A stretch of 64,000 nucleotides of DNA from Agromyces subbeticus DSM 16689 (GTDB taxonomy: Bacteria > Actinomycetota > Actinomycetes > Actinomycetales > Microbacteriaceae). The position numbers and the translations under genes were made by a program. Where the stretch lies: the NCBI RefSeq assembly GCF_000421565.1, contig NZ_ATXG01000003.1:186001-250000 (forward strand), read 5' to 3'. Positions 17,187 to 26,248 of this stretch are shown here, one piece after another (the stretch's first letter is position 1; each line of letters starts with the position of its first letter). The notes under the pieces were generated by a model. That model did no database searches, was not told where the DNA came from, and saw only the letters and a program-made list of their open reading frames with translations.

Positions 17187-17990
17187 ATGGCATCGGAATC
17201 GGTCGGCGGCACACAGACCGTCGAACGGGCTATGTCCCTGCTCGCCTGCTTCACCGAGGAGGCGGGCGAACTCCGGGTCTCCGAACTCTGCGCGCTCACC
17301 GGCCTCGGCCAGTCCACCGTCTCCCGCATGATGTCGGCGCTCGATCGCATGAGGTTCGTCATCCAAGACGACCGCACGGGTCTCTACCGACTCGGCCCGG
17401 CCGCCATCTCGCTCGGCACCATCGCCCTCAACGGATCCCCCATCTTCCGCGCTTCGCGCCAGATCGCCCAGAACCTCGCACACCGGCTCGGCATCGGCGT
17501 CAATGTCGCCGAGCTCAGCGGGTTCACCTTCACCTACCTCTGCAACTTCGAGGGCGCACTCGCACCCAAGTCGTTCGCGATGGCCGGCCGAACCGCGCCG
17601 CTGCACGCCACCGGCCTCGGCAAAGCGCTGCTCTCGGGCATGCCCAGCGCCCTCGTCGACGAGTACTTCGCGAACATGCCCCAGCGGTTCACGCCGCACA
17701 CGATCGTCGATCGGGAGGCCATGCAGGTCGCCCTCGACGAGACCCGCAGCCGCGGCTACGCCACCGAGATCGAAGAGCTCGCCTTCGGGCGTGCGTGCAT
17801 CGCCGCTCCCGTCCGCAACCGCGCCGGCGAGATCGTCGCCGGCCTCTCCGCGAGCGGTCCGCTCTCGGTGCTCGACCTGCAGGCCCCTCATCAGGAGATC
17901 GCGTTGCAGGTGATCGAGGCCGCCGACGAGATCTCCGTCGCCCTCGGCTACAGCCCCTCCCACTCCGCGACGGCGTTCGCGGCGCTCTGA
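17187..17990 (+). CDS. IclR-family transcriptional regulator
   Basis: A 267-aa regulator. The ATG at 17187 is chosen because GAAGGAG (17174-17180) sits 6 nt before it; the ATG at 17169 would place this sequence inside the gene. The N-terminal winged helix contains LRVSELCALTGLGQSTVSRM. The C-terminal effector domain contains the family features LPHATGLGKALLS-like (PLHATGLGKALLSG), RGYATEIEEL and ACIAAPVRNRAGEIVAGLS. Such regulators sense small organic or sugar acids. It is divergent from the importer and 115 nt upstream of the enolase-family dehydratase, so the ligand could be a pathway sugar acid. Confidence 0.88.
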   Translation: MASESVGGTQTVERAMSLLACFTEEAGELRVSELCALTGLGQSTVSRMMSALDRMRFVIQDDRTGLYRLGPAAISLGTIALNGSPIFRASRQIAQNLAHRLGIGVNVAELSGFTFTYLCNFEGALAPKSFAMAGRTAPLHATGLGKALLSGMPSALVDEYFANMPQRFTPHTIVDREAMQVALDETRSRGYATEIEELAFGRACIAAPVRNRAGEIVAGLSASGPLSVLDLQAPHQEIALQVIEAADEISVALGYSPSHSATAFAAL

Positions 17991-18028
17991 ACCCAGTCCC
18001 AACCACCTGCCGCGACGGCGTTCGCGGC
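17965..18028 (+). repeat. Short direct duplication of the iclR 3' end
   Basis: CCGCGACGGCGTTCGCGGC occurs perfectly at 17965-17983 (last codons of iclR) and again at 18010-18028, 45 bp apart, with further weak similarity after each copy. It looks like a small tandem duplication that extended the spacer between iclR and the dehydratase gene. Confidence 0.7.
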
Positions 18029-18105
18029 ACTCGGACCCCCACCCTGAACCCCTCGCCGCGGCATCCGTCGACGGCTTCTCGACCACTCAAGTCACCGGAG
18101 ACCCA

Positions 18106-19266
18106 GTGAGAATCGCGCGCGTCCAGACCTTCCCGCTCTTCCTGTCGAAGGAGGATGCCGCCAACTCCTACGCGGGCGAAGCGGCGGTCGAGCACCGCGG
18201 GTACATGATCCGGCCACCGTGGCGGAGCCTCTACTCCCCCGGCTACGAGACGCTCATCGTGAAGATCGAGACCGACGACGGCCTGGTGGGCTGGGGCGAG
18301 GGCCTCGCCCCTGTCGCCCCCGAGGTCGCGGCCGCGATCGTCGACCACCTGCTCACCCCGCTCATCATCGGCGAAGACCCGCGCTCGGTGCGCACTCTCT
18401 GGCACCGCATGTCTGAATCGATGCGCGAGCGCGGGCACCTGACCGGACACCAGGCAGACGCGATGGCCGCCGTCGACATCGCCTTGTGGGACCTCTGGGG
18501 CAAGGCGACCGGCCTCTCGGTGTCGGAGCTCGCGGGCGGGCGGTTCGCCGAGGTGCTGCCGACCTACGTCTCGGGAGTGCGGGGGGCCGATGATGCCGAG
18601 ATCGCCGCGGGCGCCGCCGCGCTCGTCGACGCCGGTGTGCGCCGGTTCAAGATGCACCTCGGCACCGACCTCCGCACCGACCTCGCGACCTACGACGCGG
18701 TCCGCGACGTGCACCCCGACCTCGACGTCGCGCTCGACGCGCACTGGAGCTACCGTCTCGGCGAGGCGAAGGCCCTCGGGCGAGAGCTCGACGACCGCCA
18801 CGCGTGGTTCTTCGAGGCGCCGCTCGCCCCCGAAGACGTCGAGGGCCACCGCGACCTGGCCGCCTCGATCGACACTCCCGTCGCCGTGGGCGAGGCCATG
18901 CGCAGCCGCTTCGAGTTCACCGACTGGCTCTCGCGCCGTGCGGTCGGGCTCACCCAGCCCGATATCGGGCGCACGGGCATCACCGAGGGCCTCGCGATCG
19001 CGGCGGTCGCCGACGCGTTCCACGTGCAGGTCGCGCCGCACCACTCGGCCGCCTTCGGCATCGCCATGGCCGCGGGCGTGCACGTCGCCGCGAGCTCGCC
19101 GTCGTTGCTCGCCTTCGAGTACCAGCCCCTCACCCTGCCAGTGGCCAACCGCATCCTCACGACGCCGCTCGAGGTGCAGCCCGACGGCGGATTCGTGGTG
19201 CCGACCGGGCCTGGGCTCGGCGTCGACGTCGATGAAGAGGTCGTGCGGGAGTTCGTGCGGCGCTGA
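18106..19266 (+). CDS. Enolase-superfamily sugar-acid dehydratase (mandelate racemase type)
   Basis: A 386-aa protein with GTG start at 18106 and GGAG 5 nt upstream. The barrel shows the metal ligands Asp (VALDAHWSY), Glu (WFFEAPL) and Glu (AVGEAM), the base motif FKMHLG on the second strand and the His of APHHSAAFG near the seventh. The second basic residue of the KxK pair is His (KMH), which points to the acid-sugar dehydratase branch rather than muconate cycloisomerase. Family members dehydrate aldonic acids to 2-keto-3-deoxy acids. With SMP-30, the aldolase and the SDR nearby it would complete a non-phosphorylative route. Confidence 0.85.
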   Translation: MRIARVQTFPLFLSKEDAANSYAGEAAVEHRGYMIRPPWRSLYSPGYETLIVKIETDDGLVGWGEGLAPVAPEVAAAIVDHLLTPLIIGEDPRSVRTLWHRMSESMRERGHLTGHQADAMAAVDIALWDLWGKATGLSVSELAGGRFAEVLPTYVSGVRGADDAEIAAGAAALVDAGVRRFKMHLGTDLRTDLATYDAVRDVHPDLDVALDAHWSYRLGEAKALGRELDDRHAWFFEAPLAPEDVEGHRDLAASIDTPVAVGEAMRSRFEFTDWLSRRAVGLTQPDIGRTGITEGLAIAAVADAFHVQVAPHHSAAFGIAMAAGVHVAASSPSLLAFEYQPLTLPVANRILTTPLEVQPDGGFVVPTGPGLGVDVDEEVVREFVRR

Positions 19267-19290
19267 GCGGGTGGCCGGCCGCGGCGGGCT

Positions 19291-22200
19291 CTACTCGAGC
19301 TCGCGCAACCTGGCAGCCACGCCCCCGCCCTGATTCGTGCGTCGCTCCGATCCGACGGCGATCGCGAGCAGCACCGCGCCAGCGGTCGCGAGCGTGATCC
19401 ACCACGGCATCGCGCCGACGGCGCGGTCGACCTGCGCCGAGAACACGACGATGTTCTCGATCGGCAGCACCGCGAGGCCGAGCAGGAACGGCGCCGCGAG
19501 CTTGCGCGACGAACCCACGAGGATCGCGACGAGCGCGAGGGCGATCACGAGAATCGGCCGGTAGAGCTGCGGGTCGGTGCCCGTCGCGAGCACCGACGGC
19601 AGGAAGGTCAGCACGATGCCCGGCGCGAGCAGGCGCCAGCTGCCTCGGAACCCGATCGGCCACGAATTGAACGACGGATGCCTCGTGGTCACGTTCGCAG
19701 AGGGAGGCGCCGCGTCTCCCGACCGCATCGCGATCACGCCCGCCGCGAGCACCACGAGCCCGAGCGGCAGCGAGAACACCTCGACCCGCAGGTCGCGCTC
19801 GCTCCAGCCGGTGACGCCGGTCACCCACGCGAGCGCGTAGGTGAACCAGAACGGCGGCAGCACCGGCTTCGCACGCCGCGCGAGCGCCACCGTGACGAGT
19901 GCGAGCGCGAGCAGCAGCGCCATCAGCACCCAGAGGGTCCAGATCGCGAACCACTCGCGGCGAACCGCCGAGATCGGCCCCGCGACGAGGAACAACAGGG
20001 CCGGAGCGAACAACCACCGCGTGCCGAGCACCCACTCGTCGAAGATCGTGCCGGCCGCCGAGTTCGACGGATCCTCCGCACCCGCAGTTCTCGGCCCGAG
20101 CGGCGAGCTCGCCAGGCCATCGACGGCGACCCTCGCGCCGTCGTGCAGCACCCACACCGCGGCGACCGCGAGCACGACCCCGGCGAGGGTCAGTCCAAGC
20201 ACGGGCACCATCACGAGATCAGGGTCGGCGAGCGCGAGCGTGTCGCGCTCGAGCCCCCACCGCACCGCCTGGATCGGCGCGGCCGCCGCAGCGACGAGGG
20301 CGCCGACGAGCACCGGGAGTCGAAGCATCCGCACCCGCGTCAGCGCTGCAGAGTGCGTGAGCAGTCGCCCCACGACGAGCAGGGCGACGGATGCCGCGAT
20401 GAGCGCCGCCGTTCGCCAGGCGAACCCGCCATCGACCGAGCCCCACGCCGCGAGCAGCACGAGCGAGGGCACGAGCGCGCAGGTCGCGCCGATCGTGAAC
20501 AGTGCGAGGCCGGATCGACCGCGCGCCACGCCGACCGCTCCGACGACGACCGCGACGAGCGCCGGCGGCAACGTGTACGGCTCGACGACCTCGATGTCGA
20601 GCATCGCCCAGGCGCACCAGAGCGCGCCGGTCCAGCTCGCGGCGGCGAGCCACCAGCCGTACGCCCGGCCGGCGACGATGCGGGTCGCGGCGAAGCCGAG
20701 GCCGAGCACCACGAGCACGGCCATCGCCGTGCCGAGCCCCGCCGCGTCGCGCACGAGCGCGAGCACGACCGCGATCGCAGCGGTCACGAGCGAGGAGATC
20801 TCGATCCAGAGGCGCACGGATGCCGCGGTGCCGGCGTCATGGCCATGGCGGGCGAGCGCCGACTCGATGGCCTTCGTGGCCGGCAGCACGAACGCCACGA
20901 TCGCGGCGATGACCGGCAGCACGACCGGAGACCCGCTGACCTCGAGAAACTCCGAGCCGAGGCACACGGCGACGACCGCGAGCGACGGCACGAGCATCGC
21001 TGCGGCTGCCGAGCGCACGATGCGGTTCAAGCCCGGACGCCGCGTGAGCACGAGCGCGAGGGCGAGCAGGAAGGTGACCGCCGTGGAGAGCGCGGTCCAG
21101 CCGTTCGGCTCGCGGAGCACCGTGGCGACACCGATCAGGAACGGCACGGCCGTGACCACGAGGATGGCGTACCACGACCGCGCGTCGAGCCGCCGCACGA
21201 GCGTCGCCGCGAGCGCGCAGAGCGCGGCGGCCGTCGTCGTGAGGCACAGCACCGCGATCGTGATGACGCCGAGGCGGTCGAGCGCGGTCGCGAAGATCAC
21301 GAGCGCGTAGGCGTACGCGGCGCCGACGTGGATGACGCGGGCGCCGGCCGGCACCCCTCGCGCGACGACGAGCACGGCACCCACGACCACGACGCCGACC
21401 GGCACCGTGACGGCGAGCTCGATCCAGCTGATGAACGCGGCGCCGACCAGCGCTACGTGGGCGAGCACGACGAACGGCGCTCGCACACTCGCTCGCGCCA
21501 CAGTGAACCGCGACCACGGCAGCGTCACGGCACCGGTGGCGAGCACCGCGATCGCGATGCCGACGCCGGCACCCGCGAGCGGCACCAGAGCCGGCCAGCC
21601 GACGAACGCGGCGGTGCCGAGCGCCCCGATCCACAGGGCGAGCACGAGCATGCCGACCGGGAATCCGCTGCGGCGATCGGGCGTCGCCGCCTCGGCACGC
21701 CGGGCAGCGGCCGCGAGCGCGGCGATTCCGAGGGCTGCTGCGACGAGCCCGAGCACGGCCGCCAGCACCGAGTCGGCGGGAAGGCCGTAGGCCGGGTCGA
21801 ACGAGTCGCGCCGGTCATCGATCGAAGCTCCCCGGAACGGCGCGAGGCCCGTGCCGAGGAACGCCAGGGTGACCGTGCCGAAGGTGGTGAGCGCCGTGAG
21901 CCCTGCCGGCAGTGCGGACCCGAGCCCAACGGCCAGTGCACCGGCCTGGAGGGCGCGGGCCCGCACCGTGCCGGCGGGCACCACGAGGCCGACGAGCCCG
22001 GATGCCGCGACGCCGAGCGCAGCGGCGAGTGGCACGAGTGCCGGCAGCCAGGTCGGATCGAGGTTCGCGAGCGCGAGCGGCAGCAGGGCGAGGGCCGCGG
22101 TGCCGAAGGCACCCGCCGCGACGCTCCAGAACCGGGCGAGGCCGTCGCGGGTGGCGAGTACCGTGAGCACCGCGAGCAGCGCGAGCACCGCTACTCGAGC

Positions 22201-23217
22201 GAGCGCACCCGACTGCGGAGTCGCCGCGGGAAGCACGAGGAGTTGCACGAGCACGATCGCGGTGGCGAGCAGCTGCAGAACAGTGAGGGTGACGGCATCG
22301 GCCCGCATGCCGCTATCGAATCGAGAACCGGCGAAGCGCACGAGCCGCTGGGTGGCGAGTGCGACCGCGATCACGCCGACGTGGCCCCAGGCCGAGCCCC
22401 AGCCGCCGGCCGCGTACCCGAGCAGCGCCGGCACCAGTGTCAGGCCGACGAGCGCCGTCCACCACCACGAACGGATGCGCGCGAGCCACGCGACCGCCAG
22501 CATCACCGCGGCGGCGAGGAACGTGCCGATCGCCGCGAACAGCCACCCGCTCATGGCGGGCGGAGCGAGTTCGGAGAGCGCCCAGACGTCGAGCGCGAGG
22601 AACACCATGCCGAGCGCACCGATCGCCTCGGCCGAGAACTGCACGCCCCGGCGCCGCAGCACCCAGGCGCCCGCGAGGAAGATCGCCGTCACGACCGCGA
22701 TCACGGTCGTGCGCATGCCGAAGCCCACGTCGGGGTTCAAGAAGGTGAAGACGATCGCGGCGACCGCGAAGAGGCCCGCCCCCGCCACGGCCAGCACCGA
22801 TTGCACGCTCAGTTGCGAGCTCGAGGCCGGCGCGGCGGCATCCGTTCTCGGTGTCGCCTCGGTGGCCGCGGCGACTGAACCCGCGGATGCGGCGGCGGTG
22901 ACGGAAGCGCCGGCCGTCGCGCCCGCTTGAACGGGAGCCGACGCAGCGGGAGCGGGCCGAGCCGATCGGGCGGTGGTGCGCGCGTTCGCCGCCACCACCG
23001 CCGACAGCGTCGGCAGCGCCGCGATGAGCCGCTGGCGCTCGAGCACGGCGTCGGCGGCGCGTTGTGAGGCAGCCCAGACGAGAGCGCCCTCGGTGCCCCG
23101 CAGGTCTGCGCGGCACGAGGTGCAGACCGCGCTCTCGCGCAACTCGGCATCGCACCGCGGACAGATCGTCGAGGCGAGCAGGTATTCAGCGGCCTGCTCG
23201 TTCCATGCGCTCACCAT
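19291..23217 (-). CDS. Giant polytopic membrane protein with N-terminal zinc ribbon (SCO7613-like)
   Basis: A 1308-aa protein whose ATG at 23217 follows a -10-like TAGACT by 6 nt, so it is probably leaderless. Residues 19-40 form a zinc ribbon with two CxxC knuckles (CPRCDAELRESAVCTSC). A Gln/Arg-rich helix and an Ala-rich linker follow. From about residue 145 to the end the sequence is an almost unbroken series of hydrophobic helices, more than 30 by eye. This architecture matches the SCO7613 C-terminal-domain membrane proteins found in actinobacteria, whose function is unknown. It ends 24 nt from the convergent dehydratase gene. Confidence 0.75.
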   Translation of the reverse strand: MVSAWNEQAAEYLLASTICPRCDAELRESAVCTSCRADLRGTEGALVWAASQRAADAVLERQRLIAALPTLSAVVAANARTTARSARPAPAASAPVQAGATAGASVTAAASAGSVAAATEATPRTDAAAPASSSQLSVQSVLAVAGAGLFAVAAIVFTFLNPDVGFGMRTTVIAVVTAIFLAGAWVLRRRGVQFSAEAIGALGMVFLALDVWALSELAPPAMSGWLFAAIGTFLAAAVMLAVAWLARIRSWWWTALVGLTLVPALLGYAAGGWGSAWGHVGVIAVALATQRLVRFAGSRFDSGMRADAVTLTVLQLLATAIVLVQLLVLPAATPQSGALARVAVLALLAVLTVLATRDGLARFWSVAAGAFGTAALALLPLALANLDPTWLPALVPLAAALGVAASGLVGLVVPAGTVRARALQAGALAVGLGSALPAGLTALTTFGTVTLAFLGTGLAPFRGASIDDRRDSFDPAYGLPADSVLAAVLGLVAAALGIAALAAAARRAEAATPDRRSGFPVGMLVLALWIGALGTAAFVGWPALVPLAGAGVGIAIAVLATGAVTLPWSRFTVARASVRAPFVVLAHVALVGAAFISWIELAVTVPVGVVVVGAVLVVARGVPAGARVIHVGAAYAYALVIFATALDRLGVITIAVLCLTTTAAALCALAATLVRRLDARSWYAILVVTAVPFLIGVATVLREPNGWTALSTAVTFLLALALVLTRRPGLNRIVRSAAAAMLVPSLAVVAVCLGSEFLEVSGSPVVLPVIAAIVAFVLPATKAIESALARHGHDAGTAASVRLWIEISSLVTAAIAVVLALVRDAAGLGTAMAVLVVLGLGFAATRIVAGRAYGWWLAAASWTGALWCAWAMLDIEVVEPYTLPPALVAVVVGAVGVARGRSGLALFTIGATCALVPSLVLLAAWGSVDGGFAWRTAALIAASVALLVVGRLLTHSAALTRVRMLRLPVLVGALVAAAAAPIQAVRWGLERDTLALADPDLVMVPVLGLTLAGVVLAVAAVWVLHDGARVAVDGLASSPLGPRTAGAEDPSNSAAGTIFDEWVLGTRWLFAPALLFLVAGPISAVRREWFAIWTLWVLMALLLALALVTVALARRAKPVLPPFWFTYALAWVTGVTGWSERDLRVEVFSLPLGLVVLAAGVIAMRSGDAAPPSANVTTRHPSFNSWPIGFRGSWRLLAPGIVLTFLPSVLATGTDPQLYRPILVIALALVAILVGSSRKLAAPFLLGLAVLPIENIVVFSAQVDRAVGAMPWWITLATAGAVLLAIAVGSERRTNQGGGVAARLRELE

Positions 23218-23275
23218 TGGCGAAGTCTATTCACGCCGAACGCCGATGCGCCCTCGCGACCGATTGCGCGCGGGC

Positions 23276-23746
23276 CTACTCGTGCAGTCGAGCTCCCTTG
23301 ACGATGCGGTCGATGACGTTGCGCGGTCCGCGCAGGCCGATCCCGACGAGGTCGAGGTCATCGGCGCCGACGGCGGCGACGGCAGCGCGGTTGGCATCGT
23401 CATGCCCGGTCGAGAAGAGCTCCCGGGTGTACACCGCGAGGGCCACCCCGCGGTCGGTCGCCTTCGACCGGGCCACCCGAAGCAGCTCGGCGGTCGCCGT
23501 CATGACGAGCACGGGCTGTCGCAGCATCGGCAGGTACTCGTTGCCGTCGCGATCGCGATACGGCTCCCCCGTGAGATCCTGGCCGCTGGTTGCGATTCCG
23601 CTCATCAGGAACGCGGTCACGTTCAGCTCCTGCCACGGAGCGAGGTCGTCGTTCAGCACGATGACGACCTTCGTGTCGAAGCGAACCGGGGCCGCGAATT
23701 CGGGTGAGGCGTCGGCAATGGGTGAGGCATGTGCACTGGCTGGCAT
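23276..23746 (-). CDS. DUF2000 family protein
   Basis: A 156-aa protein starting at ATG 23746. The core FDTKVVIVLNDDLAPWQELNVTAFLMSG and the later RSKATDRGVALAVYTRELFSTGHD, GADDLDLVGIGLRGPRNVIDRIVKG match DUF2000, a small alpha/beta fold related to peptidyl-tRNA hydrolase 2. Its biological role is not known. It is divergent from an AraC regulator with only 48 nt between the starts, so that regulator very likely controls it. Confidence 0.8.
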   Translation of the reverse strand: MPASAHASPIADASPEFAAPVRFDTKVVIVLNDDLAPWQELNVTAFLMSGIATSGQDLTGEPYRDRDGNEYLPMLRQPVLVMTATAELLRVARSKATDRGVALAVYTRELFSTGHDDANRAAVAAVGADDLDLVGIGLRGPRNVIDRIVKGARLHE

Positions 23747-23794
23747 GCTCCCAGTCTTCGCGCGACGCACGGCGACGTCTTGTACGTTTCTTGC

Positions 23795-24571
23795 ATGGTC
23801 GACTCGGTGCGCGCGTGGCACCCCGCGGTGCCGTCGGTGCGGGAGGTGCTGCACGCCACGTTCGAGCAGCACGCGTACCCGGCGCACACGCATGACGACT
23901 GGACGGTGCTCCTGATCGACGACGGCGCCGTCGCCTACGACCTCGACCGTGCAGCCCACCACGCGACTCCGGCATCGATCACCCTGCTGCCGCCGGGTGT
24001 TCCGCACGACGGGCGATCGGCGATCGATGGCAAGGGGTTCCGCAAGCGGGTGCTGTACCTGGAACCCGATTGGCTGCCTGCTCCGGCACCGGATGCCGCG
24101 GCGACACGTCCCACGATCATCTCTCCCGGTTCGATCACCGCCGTTCGGCACCTCCACGCGGTGCTCCGCTCGCCGGTCGAGGTCATGGCTGCCGAACATC
24201 AGGTGCTCGTGTTGCGGCAGCACGTGCTCACCCACCTCGGAACCGCGTCGACCTCCCGTCGAGACACCCCACTGGCGCGACGCCTGCGTGAACTGCTCGA
24301 CGACCGCCTGCTCGAGACGTTCACGCTCGCAGAAGCCGCTCGGCAGCTCGGAGCGCACCCGAGTCATCTGGTGCGCGTCTTCTCCCAGTCGTACGGCATC
24401 GCACCCCACCGCTACGTGACGGGTCGTCGGGTCGACCGTGCACGCCGACTCCTGCTCGGCGGGCTTCCGCCCGCGGAAGCCGCGGTGCACGCCGGCTTCC
24501 ATGATCAGGCCCACCTGACGCGGCACTTCCGGCGGATCCTGGGCACGACGCCGGGCGTGTTCGCGCCATGA
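23795..24571 (+). CDS. AraC-family regulator with cupin sensing domain
   Basis: A 258-aa protein. I chose ATG 23795 because TACGTT (23783-23788) lies 6 nt before it, a leaderless layout, and no ribosome-binding site is present. The N-terminal cupin contains HAYPAHTHDDWTVLLIDDG and ITLLPPGVPHDGR. The C-terminal tandem helix-turn-helix contains FTLAEAARQLGAHPSHLVRVF and PPAEAAVHAGFHDQAHLTRHF followed by GTTPG. The gene is divergent from the DUF2000 gene and probably regulates it. Confidence 0.82.
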   Translation: MVDSVRAWHPAVPSVREVLHATFEQHAYPAHTHDDWTVLLIDDGAVAYDLDRAAHHATPASITLLPPGVPHDGRSAIDGKGFRKRVLYLEPDWLPAPAPDAAATRPTIISPGSITAVRHLHAVLRSPVEVMAAEHQVLVLRQHVLTHLGTASTSRRDTPLARRLRELLDDRLLETFTLAEAARQLGAHPSHLVRVFSQSYGIAPHRYVTGRRVDRARRLLLGGLPPAEAAVHAGFHDQAHLTRHFRRILGTTPGVFAP

Positions 24572-24644
24572 TTCACGGTCGGCGCGAGGGCACTATTGTT
24601 GCGCGTTCGCCCGGCAAAACGCCGCTCTCGCGCGTGCTGTGCAG

Positions 24645-24719
24645 GATTCGTGAGCGTTCTTTGCGAATCGTCCGGGGTATGTGAAACTCTCCTGTGGCCC
24701 GCCGGCAACCCGGCAGGCC
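24645..24719 (+). promoter_or_regulatory. Structured leader before the PLP decarboxylase
   Basis: The 167-nt gap 24572-24738 contains two inverted repeats: GATTCG/CGAATC (24645-24650 with 24664-24669), and a compact hairpin at 24696-24719 with arms GGCCCGCCGG / CCGGCAGGCC around CAAC and one C-A mismatch. The hairpin ends shortly before the GAAAGG ribosome-binding site. It could be a control element, but it matches no riboswitch family that I can recognise. Confidence 0.35.
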
Positions 24720-24738
24720 GAGCGAAAGGGACATCCGC

Positions 24739-26235
24739 ATGCACCGCAACGATTCCGCACGCGAGGCGAACGCGAAGGCCGCCGCCGCCGGCACTGCCGG
24801 CGCAACCGCCGGCGAGGGGCGCGACCCAGCGACGCGCATGCACTCGACCTCCGACGAGACATCCCACCTCGTCGACCTCGTGCTCGGCTACTCGCGCCGC
24901 CGCATTCTCAGCGACGACACCCCGCTCGACAAGCCCGTCTCAGAGTCCGAGCTGCGCCGGCTCGCCGGCCGCACGATCGACGAGCAGGGCATCGGGGCGG
25001 CCCGGGCCCTCGCGCTCTTCGAGCACGTACTCGCGCCCGCCTGCATCACGACCGATCACCCGCAGTACCTCTCCTTCATTCCGACGGCGCCCACGAAGGC
25101 CGCGACCGCCTTCGACCTCGTAGTCTCGGCGAGCGCCCTCTACGGCGGCTCGTGGCTCGAAGGAGCCGGTGCCGTGTACGCCGAGAACGAGGTGCTGTCG
25201 TGGCTCGGCCGGGAGTTCGGCCTGCCGTCGACGTCGGGCGGCGTCTTCGTGCAGGGCGGCACCCTCGGTAACCTCTCGGCACTCGTCGCGGCCCGCGAGC
25301 ACGCGCGCCATCGACTCGCGGCCGAGCTCGCCGGCAACCTCGCCGGCGACGAAGCGGATGCCGCGGTGCCGGCCCCGCCCGGTGGTCGCTGGAAGATCGT
25401 GTGCAGCGCCGAGGCGCACTCCTCGATCGCATCGGCCGCCCGCGTGATGGACGTCGACGTCGTGCCCGTGACCCCGGCCGGCGACGGCATGCTGCGGGGC
25501 GACGAGGTGCGGGCCGCACTCGAGGCGCACGGGGCATCCGTCTTCGCCGTCGTCGCGACCGCCGGATCGACCAACTTCGGCATCGTCGACGACCTCGCCT
25601 CGATCGCCGAGCTCAAGCGCGACTTCGACTTCTGGTTCCACGTCGACGGGGCCTACGGCCTCGCCGGCATGCTCTCGCCGCTCGCGCACGACCGCTTCGC
25701 CGGGGTGGAGCACGCCGACTCGGTCATCGTCGATCCGCACAAGTGGCTCTTCGCCCCGTTCGACGCGTGCGCGCTCATCTACCGCGACCCCGAGACGGGT
25801 CGCCGGGCGCACACCCAGCACGCCGAGTACCTCGACACCCTCACCGAGGGCGGCGACTGGAGCCCGTCGGACTACGCGGCGCACCTCACCCGGCGCGCGC
25901 GGGGGCTTCCGTTCTGGTTCTCGCTCGCGACCTACGGCGGTGCCGCCTATCGCGAGGCGATCTCGAGCTCGATCGCGCTCGCGCAGTGCATCGCCGACGA
26001 GATCGACTCACGCGATGGATTCAGTCTCGTGCGGTCGCCGCAACTCTCGGTCGTCGTGTTCGAGCGCGACGGCTGGTCGAAGGCCGACTACGACGCGTGG
26101 TCGGCGCGACTGCTCGACGAGCAGCGCGCCTTCGTGACGCCGAGCTCGCACGCCGGCCGGCCGAACACGCGCTTCGCGATCGTCAACCCGAACACGACGT
26201 TCGAGCACCTGGTCGCGATCCTCGACACGATGTAG
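24739..26235 (+). CDS. PLP-dependent group II amino-acid decarboxylase
   Basis: A 498-aa protein; the ATG at 24739 has GAAAGG 9 nt upstream. The first ~45 residues are a low-complexity Ala/Glu extension. The fold-type I PLP domain contains GGVFVQGGTLGNLSALVAAR (PLP phosphate site), FWFHVDGAYG (Asp pairing with the pyridine nitrogen) and VDPHKWLFAP (PLP lysine). It belongs with aromatic-L-amino-acid, tyrosine or 2,4-diaminobutyrate decarboxylases; the substrate cannot be read from sequence. It is monocistronic, followed by an inverted-repeat element. Confidence 0.88.
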   Translation: MHRNDSAREANAKAAAAGTAGATAGEGRDPATRMHSTSDETSHLVDLVLGYSRRRILSDDTPLDKPVSESELRRLAGRTIDEQGIGAARALALFEHVLAPACITTDHPQYLSFIPTAPTKAATAFDLVVSASALYGGSWLEGAGAVYAENEVLSWLGREFGLPSTSGGVFVQGGTLGNLSALVAAREHARHRLAAELAGNLAGDEADAAVPAPPGGRWKIVCSAEAHSSIASAARVMDVDVVPVTPAGDGMLRGDEVRAALEAHGASVFAVVATAGSTNFGIVDDLASIAELKRDFDFWFHVDGAYGLAGMLSPLAHDRFAGVEHADSVIVDPHKWLFAPFDACALIYRDPETGRRAHTQHAEYLDTLTEGGDWSPSDYAAHLTRRARGLPFWFSLATYGGAAYREAISSSIALAQCIADEIDSRDGFSLVRSPQLSVVVFERDGWSKADYDAWSARLLDEQRAFVTPSSHAGRPNTRFAIVNPNTTFEHLVAILDTM

Positions 26236-26248
26236 CCCACCGGTCGCC

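Noticed and set aside
18106-19266. Muconate cycloisomerase
   Set aside because: The KxK motif is KMH and a His is present in APHHSA, as in acid-sugar dehydratases; no aromatic-degradation genes are nearby.
19678-22878. A 1066-codon open frame on the plus strand opposite the giant membrane protein
   Set aside because: Shadow of a strongly biased gene; the product is low-complexity Arg/His/Glu and has no recognisable motif.
24696-24719. SAM-type riboswitch suggested by CCGGCAACCC
   Set aside because: The remaining conserved stems and junction sequences are absent, and the downstream decarboxylase is not a methionine-pathway gene.
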